Shown here: one piece after another, positions 1 through 10,890 of the stretch
How the letters are laid out: each line of letters starts with the position of its first letter
How positions within the stretch are numbered: the first letter of the stretch is position 1
Assembly: GCA_948474755.1 (NCBI GenBank)
Contig: CAOLHI010000412.1
Span: 434,001 to 498,000 of the forward strand
Length of the DNA: 64,000 nucleotides
Source: Ctenosaura bakeri
Taxonomy: Eukaryota > Chordata > Lepidosauria > Squamata > Iguanidae
Reading direction: 5' to 3'
The notes under the pieces: model-generated
Databases searched by the model: none
Seen by the model: the letters and a program-made list of their open reading frames with translations, nothing else
Told to the model about the DNA's origin: nothing
Made by a program: the position numbers and the translations under genes

Positions 1-728
1 AAATGAAAGCAAACTGCACTTTGTACAGCATCAGCTTGTTTTGTTTACTTTTTTTGTTAATAACATAATAAAGCTTAGTTTTATTGAACATTTGACCTAG
101 TCATATTATATAAAGCAGTCTGTTGCAATTAATAACTTTGATGTTTCTACTTGGACAATAACTGAGTTTCAGAATTGATTGGAGGCAATCTTCCAGGGAG
201 TGTTGAATGAATTTAATTTACTCAGCGGTCCTCATATCATTCAGGAAGTTCAGATAACAGGAAATCAACATAAAATCAACTATACTTGATCTCCATGCAC
301 CTTTTATATTTTTGAATTATTCTGTTTGTTACTTTGTCCAAATACATGTGTGAGATCAACACATTTGCATTCTGTCATGGTGTTCCAGAGCTGTTAACTT
401 GGTTAGTAGAGATAAAGTCTGTGTTTAAAGCTACCTATGTTTTTAGCAGTGGAGCATCAGCAAAACTTTTGTTGTGACATGTGGTTTTCCTCTTATAGCT
501 TCACTATGAATGCAACAATTCTTGATGACAAGATTGATTTACATATTTTATGAAATTGTACAGATAACCTAGCACAATGTAGTGATCTGATAAGTTAGTG
601 ATATATTGTCTTGAGTAGCCTGTACAGATGGGGAAGAAAATGTTAATAAATTAGATGCAAATTGGGAAGAGTGAAATATGTGATTGGGTCAAGGATATAC
701 CAGGAAAAGAAAAGCCTTTTAAAACACT
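1..728. other. AT-rich unique sequence
   Basis: No gene, splice-bounded open frame or recognisable repeat is visible. The sequence is AT-rich, with scattered short A and T runs typical of intergenic or intronic vertebrate DNA. Confidence 0.5.
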
Positions 729-1535
729 AGAATCATAAAATAATAGAGTTGGGAGAGACCACAGGGGCCATATAGTCCAACCCCCTGCCATGCAGGAACA
801 TAAAGCACTCCCAACAGATCAAGCCTCTGTCTAACAACCACAAAAAAAGGAGACTCCACCACACTCAGAGGCAGCATAGTCCACTGCCAGACAGTTCTGA
901 CTGTCAGGAAATTCTTCCTGAGGGTCAGGTGGAATCTCTTTTCTTGTAGTTTGAATCCATTGGTCCTTGTACTAGTTTCTGGAGCAGTGGAAAACAAGCC
1001 CGTTTCCTCTTTGATATGACATCCTTTCAGATATTTCAACATGGCTATCACGTCCGCTCTTAACCTTCTCTTCTGCAGACTAAACATACCCAGATCTCTA
1101 AGAAGCTCCCTCATAGGGCATGGCTTGCAGACCCTTCATCATTTTGGTCACCCTCCTCTGGACATGCTCCAGCTTGTCAATATCCTTCTTGAAATGAAGT
1201 GCCCAGAACTGGACACAGTATTCTAGATAAGGTCTGACCAAAGTAGAATAGAGTGGTACTATTACTTTCCTTGATCTGGACACCATACTCCTATTGATGC
1301 ATCCAAGAACTGTGTTGGCTTTCTTGACTGCTGCATCATGCTGCTGACTCATGTTCAGCTTGTGGTCTACTAAGTCTCCTAGATCCCTTTCACATGTACT
1401 GCTGTCCAGCCAGGTGTCTCCCATCCTATATTTGTGCATTTCATTTTTTCTGCCTAGTTGTAGAATCTTGCATTTCTCTCATTGAAATTCATTTTTTTAG
1501 TCTTGGCCCAGCTCTCTAACCTGTCAAGGTCATCT
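729..1535 (-). mobile_element. CR1 LINE, 5'-truncated 3' fragment, inverted
   Basis: Read on the minus strand, this is the RT thumb and C-terminal part of CR1 ORF2 plus the short 3' UTR. It ends at 729 in a decayed form of the family tail (AGAATCATAAAATAATAG). Recognisable pieces are the segment reading [19 protein letters not shown], then the LEYCVQFWA motif, then [18 protein letters not shown]. Frame changes split the protein near 1,100, so it cannot be functional. Homology fades at about 1,535, which is the 5' truncation point. CR1 copies are normally 5'-truncated because target-primed reverse transcription stops early. It is more diverged than the copies at 14.9 and 49.9 kb, so probably older. 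Confidence 0.92.
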
Positions 1536-2447
1536 GTACTGACATCCAGTGAAGAGTGGCTAGGTATGATGTTGTCAGGTTCAATGCTGACTTGATACCA
1601 TATGGCAGGGGTGGGAGGCAGAGCGTTTTTAAAGTTCCTCAGCCATCTTCACAGATTTTTTTGGTGGTGGTCTTGACCCACCCTCCTGCCTCCAGTGTAG
1701 TGTGAGCATTGTTGGTTGCTTCAGGACTGGATAGGAATGTTCTCCTTTTACTCCCCCCCCACCTTGCACTATATCTGGGAGCCTTTAACAGCCTGTAACA
1801 GTTACAGTGGGGTGGAGTCTCCACATAGACAGTCACTTAGAATATAGTCCTCAGGGGAGGAAAGTAGAAGTTATCATGAAAACCTTGGCATTCATTTGGT
1901 GAAGGGAAGGACTCCAAAACTGCCTCTTTAGACCTTCAGACCCAGGGGTGGAAAGGAGACTATCCTTGACAGAGGTGCCTTCACTTTGAGTCTCAGAACT
2001 TGGTGGGATTCTTCAGGCCTACCTTCTAGCAGATAGCCAGATGGGGAGCAACCCAACTATTGAGTTGCCCTTGGGACTCAGGTGGTTCATCTCGGGGAAG
2101 GCTGAGGTAGAAGTCAAGAATGACACCTGACTCAGCTGATTGAATACCAGATTGCTCCCCCCCGCTGCACCTTTCCAGGTTCAATACAGTTTAAATAAAT
2201 GTTAGGTTAAATAAAGTGGCCCTTATTCAACCCAATTTTACATATCTGCTCCTATTATTCCATGGCTGGTCAACAAACCCAGTGCTTAAAAGAAAAGTGA
2301 CACAAGAGCAAAAAAATTAAACTAAAATAAAATTTATTTTCAAAAAGGGTGATTGAAAATTTGGGTATTGTTCAGACAAATAAGGCATCACACTTATTGA
2401 TAACTGAAGAGTTGACTATTTTTAGACCTTACAATCTAGATCAAGTT
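1536..2447. other. Unassigned sequence, possible decayed retroelement
   Basis: No gene is recognised. The segment has balanced composition, a C run near 1,756 and 2,160, and paired AATAAA-like signals near 2,195 and 2,210. TGTCAGG (1,573) and GGTCAACA (2,269-2,276) could be the ends of a decayed LTR, but no flanking duplication matches. Assignment stays open. Confidence 0.25.
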
Positions 2448-2552
2448 GTTAGTCCCAACTAAAGTTGAACCAATGGGACCTTGGTAAATCAATAGTTAAA
2501 TAAGTCCCATTGATTGAATGAATCTTCTCTAGTTGGGACTAACAGATTTAGG
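2448..2552. repeat. Foldback MITE, family F1, copy 1
   Basis: An imperfect palindrome of about 105 bp. It opens with GTTAGTCCCAACTAAAG and closes with CTCTAGTTGGGACTAAC, and the arms also share AATGGGACC / AAGTCCCATT. Two more palindromes with the same arm words lie at about 27,617-27,735 and 44,115-44,228, so this is a dispersed element, not a chance hairpin. No coding capacity. The superfamily cannot be told, because flanking duplications are not clear. Confidence 0.6.
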
Positions 2553-4299
2553 CCTAAATTGTAGAAGCTTCAGTCTGGAGAACTGTAAAGGGAAGAAAGT
2601 TTTTGGAAGGAAATTTGTTTGATCCTTGACAGGACCTGTGGAAGTTCTTCCTGAATGGGTTATAACGGAAGAAGGGAATAGTCCAAAATGTTTACTCTTT
2701 AAAACACTTCTCAGAACTTCCACAATAGCATTTTTGGAGTACAGAGAACTGATGAAAAATCAGGGGAGAGGGAACTGTCTTCCATAAGACCGCTGCTTGT
2801 AGTTTTAAACAGAACTTAGAAATAATTAATTAAGTAATCCTTCAAGTTCTTAATTTTTTAGTTTTCCCACTAGCAGGACTTAATTTCAAGTGAAATTTCA
2901 TGATTAACTCTATTATTTGAGATGAACTACAGTGAACCCCCTCATACTTCTTTAGTGTATTTACTGTTGTTCACACAATGTTAGGCACCTGGATAATTAA
3001 GTGGAAAGTTTTCCTACACCTACATCTTTTCTACACCATCTCCTTCCCTCTTGGTTTTCCTCCGCTTTCACAACTTTCTGCTTTTCCACTCACTCCACTG
3101 CTTCAGTGGGTCAAACATTTTGAGGGATTTGGTTGAAGGTATTGACCACAGGGAAAACGAAGTTTTCTCTCAGAATTCTTTAAAAAAAACAAAACAGAAA
3201 AGATGGGGCAAAATGAAAAGAGTTAATGGAATTTAAAACTTACTGCTACATCCCTCTTAGCTTTTGCTTATTTTCATATGAAGGAAAGAATTCACTGGTA
3301 CCAAAATATCTCTGTTCTCTCTATTTTGGTTAAGTTTGCTCTATAATTACTTTCATATAATTGCTTTGATACTATATGACGTTGTTTCTGGAATATGCAA
3401 ATTAAAATCTATTTTGTCTTTATCCTTATTAGTAACATTTATATGCAGTGTTCATCTTTCCTTTGTTGATCCGATGTTCAAAGGATAGGTTCTACATGGC
3501 AAGTGGGATTACATGTGTATGCCATATTTTTAGAAGAATGTGACAGTTCTTACAACGTAATTCAGTATTCATGTTAGTTTAAGGAATAGAACTGAGGAAA
3601 GAAAACTAGGATTTTTTTAAAAAAAAAGAAAACTAGGTTTCAGAAACATAGATCCTTCTGTCTCAGAAATATATATTCATATGCTCTAACTTTTTGCCTT
3701 TCTCTCCTGCTTCAGAAGAAACTTGGGTATGGGTTTTGAGGTAATACCATGGTGGGGGTTAGTTAAAACAGAGTTATATGCAAATAGTGCAGTTGGAAGA
3801 GACTTTATTTGAAATCATAGCCAAAATAGTCACAGTTTGGCTCACACAACACATCAAGTGGATTTGTGTATGAGATGCAGGCATATTTCTTTTTTCCCTC
3901 CAACCCCCACTCCTTCTTTTGTAAGAATCACAGTACTGAAGAAATCATAACAGTTTCTTGACATTGCTTACTCGAGGACTTCCAGTTACAATTGGCTGGT
4001 TAATTCTTGTGGGATTTGGAGGCAATCTTGAATGCCACAGTAACAAATAAATGGCTTCTGCAGTGTGGGTCTTTTGAACTGCTTAGTGTGATATAGATCT
4101 GAAAAATAAGTGCATCAAATGGAAAATCTTAAACAAAAGGGGAAATGCTAGATAAATTGCCTTTGGTGCATTCCTAAAAATGTTTAATTGATTTTCCATC
4201 AAATCTAATGAAACTGAGTCCCAAATGTAGGTAGAATACCAGTTGTGCAAAATAATCTTCTCTATATTTACTTACAAATAAGACCTTCTAAATGTAATG
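2553..4299. other. Unique AT-rich sequence
   Basis: No gene or clear repeat. A short A-rich echo (AGGATTTTTTTAAAAAAAAAG flanked by GAAAACTAGG twice, near 3,601-3,637) is local slippage. Short open frames here have no family resemblance or splice context. Confidence 0.45.
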
Positions 4300-4897
4300 G
4301 AGTCTTACTCTCTAGTAAGTTTCAAGACGGGACCATGTAACTCCCTTGCTGAAATGGCTTCACTGACTGCCAGTGTGTTTTCAGGCACAGTTAAAGTGCT
4401 GGTTTTTGACCTACGAAGCCCTATATGGCTTGGGTCCAGCCTATCTGAAAGTCTGTATCTCCTTATATGAGCCTGCCTGAATTTTATAATCTTTGGGAGT
4501 TTTACAGTGTCCATCCCAACCCCTTCCAGGCTCAGCTACTGAGGACATGGGAGAGAGCCTTCTCAGTGGCTGCTCTGTGCTTTGGAATGCCCACCCAAGG
4601 GAGACTCCGTCTGTGTTTTTCATCAGCAGGCAAAGATCTTCTTGTTTAAATAAGACTTTAACCTTGGTTGATCAATGTGGCATGATGGGCATTTGGGTTT
4701 GCTTTTTCTTTTAGTATGTAACATGTTCTATTTAAATTGGTTTTTTTTTATATTTTAAAAGTAATGTTTTAATGGAATGTATCATTTAATGCTTTTTGTA
4801 CGTTGTGTATGTTTTAGATATTCTATTTTAATTTATGTTAAATTTAAGTCCCATTTGGGAGAAAGATAGGATATCAATCCATCAATCAATGGGATAT
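4300..4897 (+). mobile_element. L2 LINE, 3' end of ORF2 plus 3' UTR
   Basis: Plus-strand translation around 4,345-4,475 gives the L2 C-terminal signature in broken frames. It starts LHWLPVCFQAQLKCW, and a little further on reads TYEALYGLGPAYL, which is the L2 form LHWLP...YKALHGLAPAYL. The 3' end (4,840-4,897) has the L2-type ending: TTTAAGTCCCATTTGGGAGAAAG, then GGATATCAAT, then a short CAAT repeat. Stops and frame changes make it dead. It is 5'-truncated at about 4,300 and followed within 80 bp by a CR1 fragment. Confidence 0.75.
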
Positions 4898-4971
4898 CAA
4901 ACAAACAAACATGAATGTTTAGGAGTACATTCTTTGTGTTGTGCTTAATTGATGTGCTTCTTAAATCTGTG

Positions 4972-5357
4972 GAAATCTGCAGTCTGCAGAAGAGAAGGTT
5001 AAGAGGGGACATGATAGCCATGTTTAAATATTTGAAGGGATGCCATGTAGAGGAAGGAGAGGGCTTGTTTTCTGCTGCTCCAGAGACCAGGACAAGGAGC
5101 AATGGATTCAAGCTGCAGGAAAGGAGATTCCACCTGAACCTCAGGAAGAACTTCCTGACAGTCAGGGCTGTCCGGCAGTGGAATATGCTGCCTCGGAGTG
5201 TAGTGGAGTCTCCTTCCTTGGAGGTTTTTAAGCAGAGGCTAGATGGCCATCTGTCGGGAGTGCTTTGAGGGTGTTCCTGCATGGCAGGGGGTTGGACTGG
5301 ATGGCCCCTGTGGTCTCTTCCAACACGACATTTCTATGATTCTTTGATTCTATGAAA
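4972..5357 (+). mobile_element. CR1 LINE 3' fragment
   Basis: The last about 100 codons of CR1 ORF2 (from [20 protein letters not shown] to the stop after HLSGVL at about 5,268) plus the whole 3' UTR to the GATTCTTTGATTCTATGA tail. The retained frame is open and close in sequence to the copies at 17.3 and 50.8 kb, which suggests a fairly recent insertion. Upstream of 4,972 the frame runs into unrelated DNA, so the longer open frame from 4,915 is accidental read-in. Confidence 0.92.
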
Positions 5358-6297
5358 TATTTTCACAGATGTACATCTGATAAAGAAAAATCTTGATACA
5401 TTGTTTGCTCAACATGGTGTTAAAATGAATTGCCTCAAGAGAGGACTAATGTGGTACCCAAATAGGGTCCCATGATGGTGATGATGTTGATGAAACTGCC
5501 TCACTTCATTGGGAAGAAGTATGCTTTAATGTTCTATTGTTTATTTTCATTTTGCTTTGTGTTAATTTATCAAAACATGTGGTGAAAGTTGCTGCTTTGA
5601 CCAGGGAGACAGAGAGGGCCTTACCTATGGGAAGAAAATTTCAAATAAATATGGCTGCATGAAAGTGCATCAAAGAATCTTTTGAACAAGTTTTAGAAGG
5701 GATGTGACGCTTTCTCAAAATACTCTTCGATTTTGGAGGCACATCGAAATTGAGGTCCTGCTGTTGTCGCATTATGGCATTGCAAGAAAGACTGCTATTG
5801 ACAAAGAATGTATCTCTTTTGCCAAAAGAGAACTCAGCAGCATATGCATACAATAAGGTAACTGCTTTGTGAGCTGGGAAGAAATTATGTTAATTGGCTG
5901 TCTTCCACTCCCATAAGAGCAGTTTAATGGTGAATATCCTTGCCTTTTGTTTTGATATTTTTATTTCCCTTTGAATGGCCTGCTGTTTTTGGGACAAGTA
6001 ACTTGGTTTCTGTTTCAACAGAATGCAGTTATATTTACCATTTGTTGAAATGTAATATCTTTCAGACAAGTCTGTTTCCAAGGGTATGCAAAATTACATT
6101 CTACTCAGGCCAGAGAAAGCTCAAGAAAGTATTAGATTTCTATAAAACCTAGAGTCATTTAAAATATATAACTTTCTTTTTCTTTTAGAGGAAAAAAAAA
6201 ATGATGCATGGTTGCAGTAAGTGTGAAATCTGTTATAACCTAGGAGCATTCACCAGAGAGCACTCCTGTAGCCACCATATTGCATGTTACATATTTA
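5358..6297. other. Unique sequence
   Basis: No gene, RNA or repeat recognised. Several short open frames on both strands lack homology and splice context. Confidence 0.45.
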
Positions 6298-6513
6298 GGG
6301 GTAGCTGATTTGGCCATGCAGCAACAATGCAACAAAATCCAAAATCCACAAAAATGCAGGAGATGAATCATGCAAGCTTTTAAAGCTCCACTGGCTGCTT
6401 TGAAAGTATTCAGGATGTATTTTCTGCATTTTGGGTGGCCAATAAAGGTATCACTCTGTTGTGGATGTTGCATTTTGTTGTATTTTTCTGCATAGCCGAC
6501 TTGGCTCCCCCTG
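6298..6513. repeat. Inverted terminal-repeat pair, Penelope-like (tentative)
   Basis: A head-to-head pair of related arms. The left arm starts GGGGTAGCTGATTTGGCCAT and contains AACAAAATCCAAAATCC. The right arm contains GCATTTTGGGTGGCCAATAA and ends CTGCATAGCCGACTTGGCTCCCC in inverted form. The centre holds CATGCAAGCTTTTAAAGC. The same word set occurs in a single-orientation copy at about 6,990-7,138. Inverted or partial terminal repeats of this style are known from Penelope-like elements, but no RT or GIY-YIG reading frame is attached, so the class assignment is inference. Confidence 0.45.
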
Positions 6514-6989
6514 ACTATGTTTCCTGTACTTGATGATACCAAATTTGGCCCCAACAGGGGAAACTTTAACAACAGGGAACAACAGACTGGTGCTTGTTTG
6601 AGATTTTTACCTCCAATAAAAGGAAAACCTTTCATTTGTAGTACAGTTGGCAGGTTTTACTGATAAAGCACCAAAAAGTTTTTCTAGCAGGGACTTCTTG
6701 AGAAATTCAGTGTTCTCTGCCTACGAAAGGGGTAGTTAGCTTCACAAGGGACAGGGACAGTTTGAATCTCAAGAGAAGTAACTTTTCTGTTGCTAATGGA
6801 GTTGAAACGTTATTGCCTGTGTTTTACTGCCCTTTGTCCCTGATCCCCACATAGCCGAGAAGGGGAGCAGCCTCTGCTTGCATTTATATCCCTCTAGACC
6901 ATCTTAGCTGAGAAGAGAAATAGCATCTGAGACAAAATGTAAGCCCATGGCTCCTAACATCATAACTTTCTTCTCTTGTATGATTTTTA
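6514..6989. other. Unique sequence between related repeat arms
   Basis: No gene visible. The segment lies between two copies of the same repeat and may be a remnant of one larger element, but no coding homology can be seen. Confidence 0.35.
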
Positions 6990-7138
6990 AACAGCTTTTG
7001 CCTGTTGAAGAAACCAGTAAAACTTCAAAAGCTTGCATGGTGTATTTTCTGCATTTTGGTTGACTAATAAAAGTATTGCTTTTTTTTTTTGGATTTTGGA
7101 TTTTGTTGCGTATTGCAGGATGTTCATGACTAGTGGTC
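6990..7138 (+). repeat. Single-orientation copy of the 6.3-kb repeat
   Basis: Shares with 6,298-6,513 the words AAGCTTGCATG, then GTATTTTCTGCATTTTGG, then CTAATAAAAGTAT, then GGATTTTGGATTTTGTTG. The upstream part reads CTGTTGAAGAAACC followed by CTTCAAAAGC, a layout that recalls the CTGATGA...GAAA core of the hammerhead ribozymes found in Penelope-like terminal repeats. The core is not intact here. The T run at 7,079-7,090 interrupts the copy. Confidence 0.4.
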
Positions 7139-8072
7139 ATTATTCAAGTGGTGCATATTATATGAAGGTAGTCTGGTTATATTCTATCTATAGCAAATGA
7201 GAATAGAATTCAATCAATCTGTGCATAAATAAAAATAATTTGTCCACACAGACTTCAATGTGAATAGTAGCCTAATGGAGCTGAGATATTCTTCATCAGA
7301 ATCGTATTATGAGTTCTGTGACGCACATGAATGAAAAGAAGAAGCAAGAAAAGTAGACTTACATGCCCTCACTTCTGTCTAACATATGAAGGAATTTGTA
7401 ATAGACAAAAATTTGAATAGGTTCCAATGCATGCCCTTGATTTGAAGAAGTGTTTTCAAAGTAGAGGTTGACATTTATAAGCAAGTTGTCTTGAAAGAGC
7501 CAAGGAAAGAGTGAGTGTTGTATGAAACCCAAGTGAGTGAAAATATTCCATGTATGTACTGATGGAAGAAAAACGGAAAATAACGCAAAATATGTCTTCT
7601 GACTTGCATGGTATACCAATTAAGATTGCAAGTTTTCTTACAGAATTACAGCTATTGCATGTAATCATTGGGATGATGTGAGAAGCCAAAGGAGAACAGA
7701 AACAGTTCCTGGACTTATTTGTCTTTATTACTAAATATACAATCTTAGTGGGGGGGGGGTTAAAAAAAACTTCCTGAACTTGCTTTGCTCTTGGCATCCC
7801 TCATGGCAGCTGTGTGTGACCAGTAGTTCTTAGCATTTATGACTTGTTTACCCACTGCAGCCTCTTCGTAAACAATGGAAGTGTGGTTTCCATCTTTCAT
7901 GCCTTTGTTTCCTCACGCTTTGACTAGTATAATTAACTTAAAATGAGATGTTGTCGAAGAATGTTCAAAAGATGCTGCAGTACAGAATGCTGTGCCTGCT
8001 TTGTGACAAGAACTAGAATGTAAGAGGATAAGTCGCCCGTTTTGTGTTGATTGGTCTACCTGCTTACTCAAC
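7139..8072. other. Unique sequence
   Basis: No gene or repeat recognised. A G run (7,750-7,759) followed closely by an A run is a small low-complexity patch. Confidence 0.45.
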
Positions 8073-8160
8073 CGGCCCCTCCTGAAACTGCAAACCCCAG
8101 GATTCCATAGGATGTTGAAAGTGGAATCATAGCGCTATAACAGGCTAGTGCGGAAATGAC
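8073..8160. mobile_element. Harbinger-like short MITE (family H2), right half only
   Basis: Matches the right arm of the palindromic MITEs at 13,741 and 36,693: CAAACCCCAGGATTCCATAG, then GATGTTGAAAGTGGAATCAT, then GCTATAACAGGCTAGTGCGG. The left arm is missing or too diverged to see, so this is a truncated copy. It has no coding capacity. Confidence 0.6.
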
Positions 8161-8384
8161 TTGTATTATATGGACCAGCAAGTGCATTGTAGCAGACCAC
8201 TGCTCCCCCTGAGCCTCAAGATGTGATCCTGGTCAGTGTCTGGCTTCTACCAGGCAAATGGATATTTAGCCAAGGCATGAAGCAATGTCACTTTTAGTGA
8301 GATTTTTTTCCCCCTCAGGAAACCTGCCAAACTTTGAATCATAATTGTGACATTTCCTTCTGCACAGCTTTTACATTCTTGTTG
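8161..8384. other. Unique sequence
   Basis: Nothing recognisable between the MITE half and the LINE tail. Confidence 0.4.
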
Positions 8385-8450
8385 TTGTTATTATTTTATT
8401 TATTTATATTCAGCCTTCTATCCAGTCCAGGTCTCAAGGTAGCTTATAAA
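8385..8450 (-). repeat. LINE 3'-tail fragment (L2-like), inverted
   Basis: Read on the minus strand, AAGCTACCTTGAGACCTGG leads into GGCTGAATATAAATAAATAA, the usual ending of L2-type LINE 3' UTRs (TTGAG...ATATAAATAAATAAA). Only the last about 65 bp is present, with no ORF part. Confidence 0.45.
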
Positions 8451-10527
8451 GGTTAAAAAAGATACAAATCTGTATCATAGAAAAATTAAAAAATATATAG
8501 TTAAACTAATAATAAAATTAAAAGCAGGACAATTAAAAAGAAAACAATGACAGTTGTTTAACTGTTATAGATTCATATGACTGGGTTTATGAATACATAT
8601 AAGTTGAATGTTATTTATTTTTTAATGTAAAATAGTCATGTTCCAATTTATCACCCAGATGATACGAGTACTTAAAAGATCTCTGCCCACTTCCAGAATG
8701 GAAAATGTGGGGGTGAAGAAAGATTCACAACTTATGTTGCCCACAAGCTAGAAATAAGTTTATTTCTCACCATTGTAGGCAGGCGTGCAGGAAAGAACAC
8801 AGGCACATAAGGCAAGAGAAGTTTTTCCAGATATAGTAAATGCAAGAAAGAGAAGCTACTAGGGAGATGAAACTTGAGCATGTGAGAGGAGGAAGTGAAT
8901 GAAAAAGTGTGCTTGGTTAAGAAAATTTACGGGGAAATGTTTGGCAGAGAAATACAGAAATAAAGATTTATGACTAGGGAAACTAGATAAGAAGACACTG
9001 AAGAAGATGTAAGGAGAAAGAAGGTTTGAGAGCGAGAGACGTTATAAAAAGAAAATGCAGTTTGAAAAATGAAGAAAGCCAGCAAAATATGTGAGAGAAG
9101 TAAAAATAAAGAAGAATGGGAGTTCAGAGGCTACAATATGTCATGCTCACTGTTTTATTTTTTCATATCTTTATACATGTATGTAAAGTAAAGCTTTGAT
9201 ATATACATTGTGGGGAAATTAAATGTAGCTCTCATCTGAACACCATGTTTGTGTGCAAGATTTTGTTATTTTTATTTTTTTGCCATACCTGTTACATTTT
9301 ATTGTATCCTTGGGCTAATCCAGTGGACATTCCCTTTTTTTTTTTTCTGTACAGAATGGAGGTATTTCAGTTTCAGTTTGTTTCTGTTTCAAAATTAAAA
9401 GGTAAAAGAATAAGAGTATATTCATTTTTTTAAAATGCTATTTAATGATGTCTTGCTACAGCAGAGACGGTGGGTTGACATGATTATGATATTACCATTC
9501 AGCTTCTCTACCTATTCCTGAAGATGTGCTTAGCTGTTCAACTGGATTTTCATTTCCTCTTACCCCACTTTTATTTTTTTGATAGCCCTGCTTTTATTTG
9601 TCAGGTTCCTAAATCATATCAGGCCTTTAAGAGAAGAAAGGTGCAGTTATTTAAATGTCTAGATTGGCTGGAGGTAGACTCCTTTAGGGTGTTACCTCTA
9701 TTTTTTTTTAATTTCATTTTATTTTAAATTCTTTGTAGGCTAAAACAATATTGTTTTGAATGAGAAGCTTGCAGTTCTTGCTTGGGTGGGAAATTTGGAG
9801 AGCACCAAATTAAAGCACTAAAGATGCAGGATTAGAGGGATTTGAAAAGGCAAAGAGCAGAAAGGAGGGAATATGTCTAGAAGAAGGACTGGTGAAATTG
9901 CATGACAGAAGAAGCTATGGATTGTATGTAGTCTGATCTTTGTATTTGGGGCCTTGTTAGTGTCATTGTTGTATGGTTATAATTTCGGGTACAATACTGT
10001 GATTAGGAGTTCCATTTTGTACTTTTTGCTGGTCTTTATGTGGATTGTGACAACTTGTCCTCCATTATCCTTAAACTAGTGACCTCAGAACTGGATCAGT
10101 ACAATCTGGTTTGTGTTGAGTTTCATTTGAAAACAGTTTGGACACTGCAGTCAGTGGTGGTGTATGTGTGCCAACTGGGTTACATTCATTTACAATAATC
10201 TGACATAGAAATGCAATTATAAATATCTTTAAAATGCCATGAAAGCAATGCAATAAAAACAGCACATAGGTTAGTGTACATTAGTTTAGATGTAGATTCA
10301 CTAGAGGAACTATGTGTCACCTTACGCCCCTGCCCAAGTATTAAGATCACCTGCGTATAGCCAGGAAAGGTACCAGTGGGCTGAGAGGAGCCAGGTGGCT
10401 AGCAGAAGATGGGCTTCTTTGAAGCTGGCCTTTCTAAGTATGTATCATTAGTATTATTATTGCTAGGACTAGGTATATTTTCATTTGTAAGCCAGTTAAG
10501 AATTCTGGTCTTTTTGAACTTGTTGTT
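8451..10527. other. Unique sequence with a purine-rich tract
   Basis: From about 8,690 to 9,130 the plus strand is strongly purine-rich (repeated GAAGAAAG, GAGAAAG words), without a fixed repeat period. The rest is AT-rich unique DNA. No exon or RNA gene is supported. Confidence 0.45.
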
Positions 10528-10691
10528 GTGTTCCATGCGACAATGTTATAGTGGTATTATTCCCCTTTCAACATCCTGTGGAGTTCTGGCCAAGAATTTT
10601 AAATGCCCCTCTCTAAACTGCAAACCCCAGGATTCCATAGGATGTTGAAAGTGGAATAATACCACCATAACAGTGTAGTGCAGAAAGGCCC
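10528..10691. mobile_element. Harbinger-like short MITE (family H2), nested in a SINE
   Basis: The two arms read GTTATAGTGGTATTATTCCC on the left and GGAATAATACCACCATAACA on the right. They are reverse complements, with the shared internal words CATCCTGTGG and ACCCCAGGATTCCATAGG. The right end is GCAGAAAGGCC, followed shortly by TTA. The left terminal bases are eroded. The sequence to the right continues as an inverted Sauria-type SINE, so this MITE probably landed in the SINE tail. Confidence 0.7.
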
Positions 10692-10890
10692 TTAGACTAA
10701 CCCTAAGACAAAAATGTCACAGGATTTTCTTGCAAGTTTTATTCAGAGGAGGGTTATCCTTGCCTTTCTCTGAGGCTCAGATGATGTGATTTGCTCAGTG
10801 TGTTTCCATGGCTGAGCAGGAGTTTGAACCCTGGTCTCCAAGAGTCCTAAATCCAACATTCAAGCCACCACAGCAAACTGGCTCTCATTT
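10692..10890 (-). mobile_element. Sauria-type tRNA-derived SINE, inverted
   Basis: On the minus strand the order is tRNA-like head (GAGCCAGTTTGCTGTGGTGG), then GGAGACCAGGGTTCAAACTC with the box B core (minus strand, 10,820-10,830), then CAGCCATGGAAACACACTGA, then the tail GTCTTAGGGTTAGTCTAA. RNA polymerase III boxes A and B are recognisable but diverged. This family is transcribed by Pol III and mobilised by a LINE partner. The 3' tail is cut by the adjacent MITE. Confidence 0.8.

Noticed and set aside
1573..2276. Possible LTR with TG...CA ends
   Set aside because: Flanking bases do not match, and the order of promoter and polyadenylation signals is not convincing.
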